This document shows, piece by piece, positions 7,554-7,766 of a stretch of DNA of 7,766 nt; the first letter of the stretch is position 1, and each line of letters opens with the position of its first letter. The position numbers and the translations under genes are program-made. This DNA is from an uncultured Taibaiella sp. (lineage in GTDB: Bacteria > Bacteroidota > Bacteroidia > Chitinophagales > Chitinophagaceae): NCBI GenBank assembly GCA_946886975.1, contig CAMPJV010000113.1, positions 1-7,766 of the forward strand. The letters are read 5' to 3'. The notes below the pieces were generated by a model, which saw only the letters and a program-made list of their open reading frames with translations, was not told the DNA's origin and made no database searches.

Positions 7554-7705
7554 TCTTCAATAGGAAGTTATATGATTTGGGCTGAATACAGAGCGGGAGT
7601 TCATCCTAACAGCGCAGTTGTGAAGGCAAATACGATCGTAAAACCACCTGGAGAGTGCGATCTGGTGTAAATACGAGCAGAAAGTAGAGGGATTCATAAA
7701 TCATA

Positions 7706-7736
7706 TTTCCTTAAGCAGCCAGAACTGTTATTTTTG
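7706..7736 (+). promoter_or_regulatory. Candidate Bacteroidota promoter for a gene at or beyond the right edge
   Basis: TATTTTTG at 7729-7736 matches the -7 consensus TAnnTTTG exactly. A TTTC at 7706-7709, 19 bp upstream, could serve as a poor version of the -33 TTTG element. Transcription would start near 7742-7745. An ATG at 7756 (ATG CAA TCA) follows at the short leader length usual for this group and may be the start of a gene cut off by the window edge. The -7 box is AT-rich and could occur by chance. Confidence 0.4.
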
Positions 7737-7766
7737 TTTTGCCAAAAAGCGATCTATGCAATCATT

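Overview
The window looks like ordinary chromosomal DNA from a Bacteroidota bacterium, most likely of the Chitinophagaceae/Sphingobacteria type. The reasons are the Bacteroidota-style deoxynucleoside kinase next to trpS, a large outer-membrane protein with a carboxypeptidase-regulatory-like domain followed by DUF5686, few convincing Shine-Dalgarno sites, and TAnnTTTG-like promoter boxes. This placement is inferred from protein families; no rRNA or other marker gene is present.

Layout: all five confident genes are on the + strand. Bases 4-80 hold seven tandem copies of an 11-bp unit in exact 11-bp register, starting right at the window edge. A gene-poor stretch follows up to trpS (tryptophanyl-tRNA synthetase, 234-1232). 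Next come a deoxyadenosine/deoxyguanosine-type nucleoside kinase (1352-1984) and an 841-residue exported protein with a predicted outer-membrane barrel (2052-4577). Two multi-pass membrane proteins of the GT-C glycosyltransferase type follow (4686-5939 and 5994-7553). The last 213 bases carry no confident gene. They end with a promoter-like TAnnTTTG box that probably serves a gene starting at or beyond the right edge.

How the genes relate: trpS and the kinase are housekeeping genes for tRNA charging and deoxynucleotide salvage. The DUF5686 protein belongs to the cell envelope. The two GT-C proteins would move sugars from lipid-linked donors to acceptors on the outer face of the inner membrane, and may act in one glycan or glycoprotein pathway. 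The gaps (119, 67, 108 and 54 bp) are too long for tight translational coupling. I see no evidence of one functional system across all five genes; only the GT-C pair looks functionally linked.

No defence system, CRISPR array, insertion sequence, tRNA or rRNA is visible. The least explained element is the 11-bp repeat array. Secondary points are the GT-C pair of unknown substrate, a perfect 12-bp palindrome between those two genes, and a difference in arginine codon use between the first genes and the GT-C genes.
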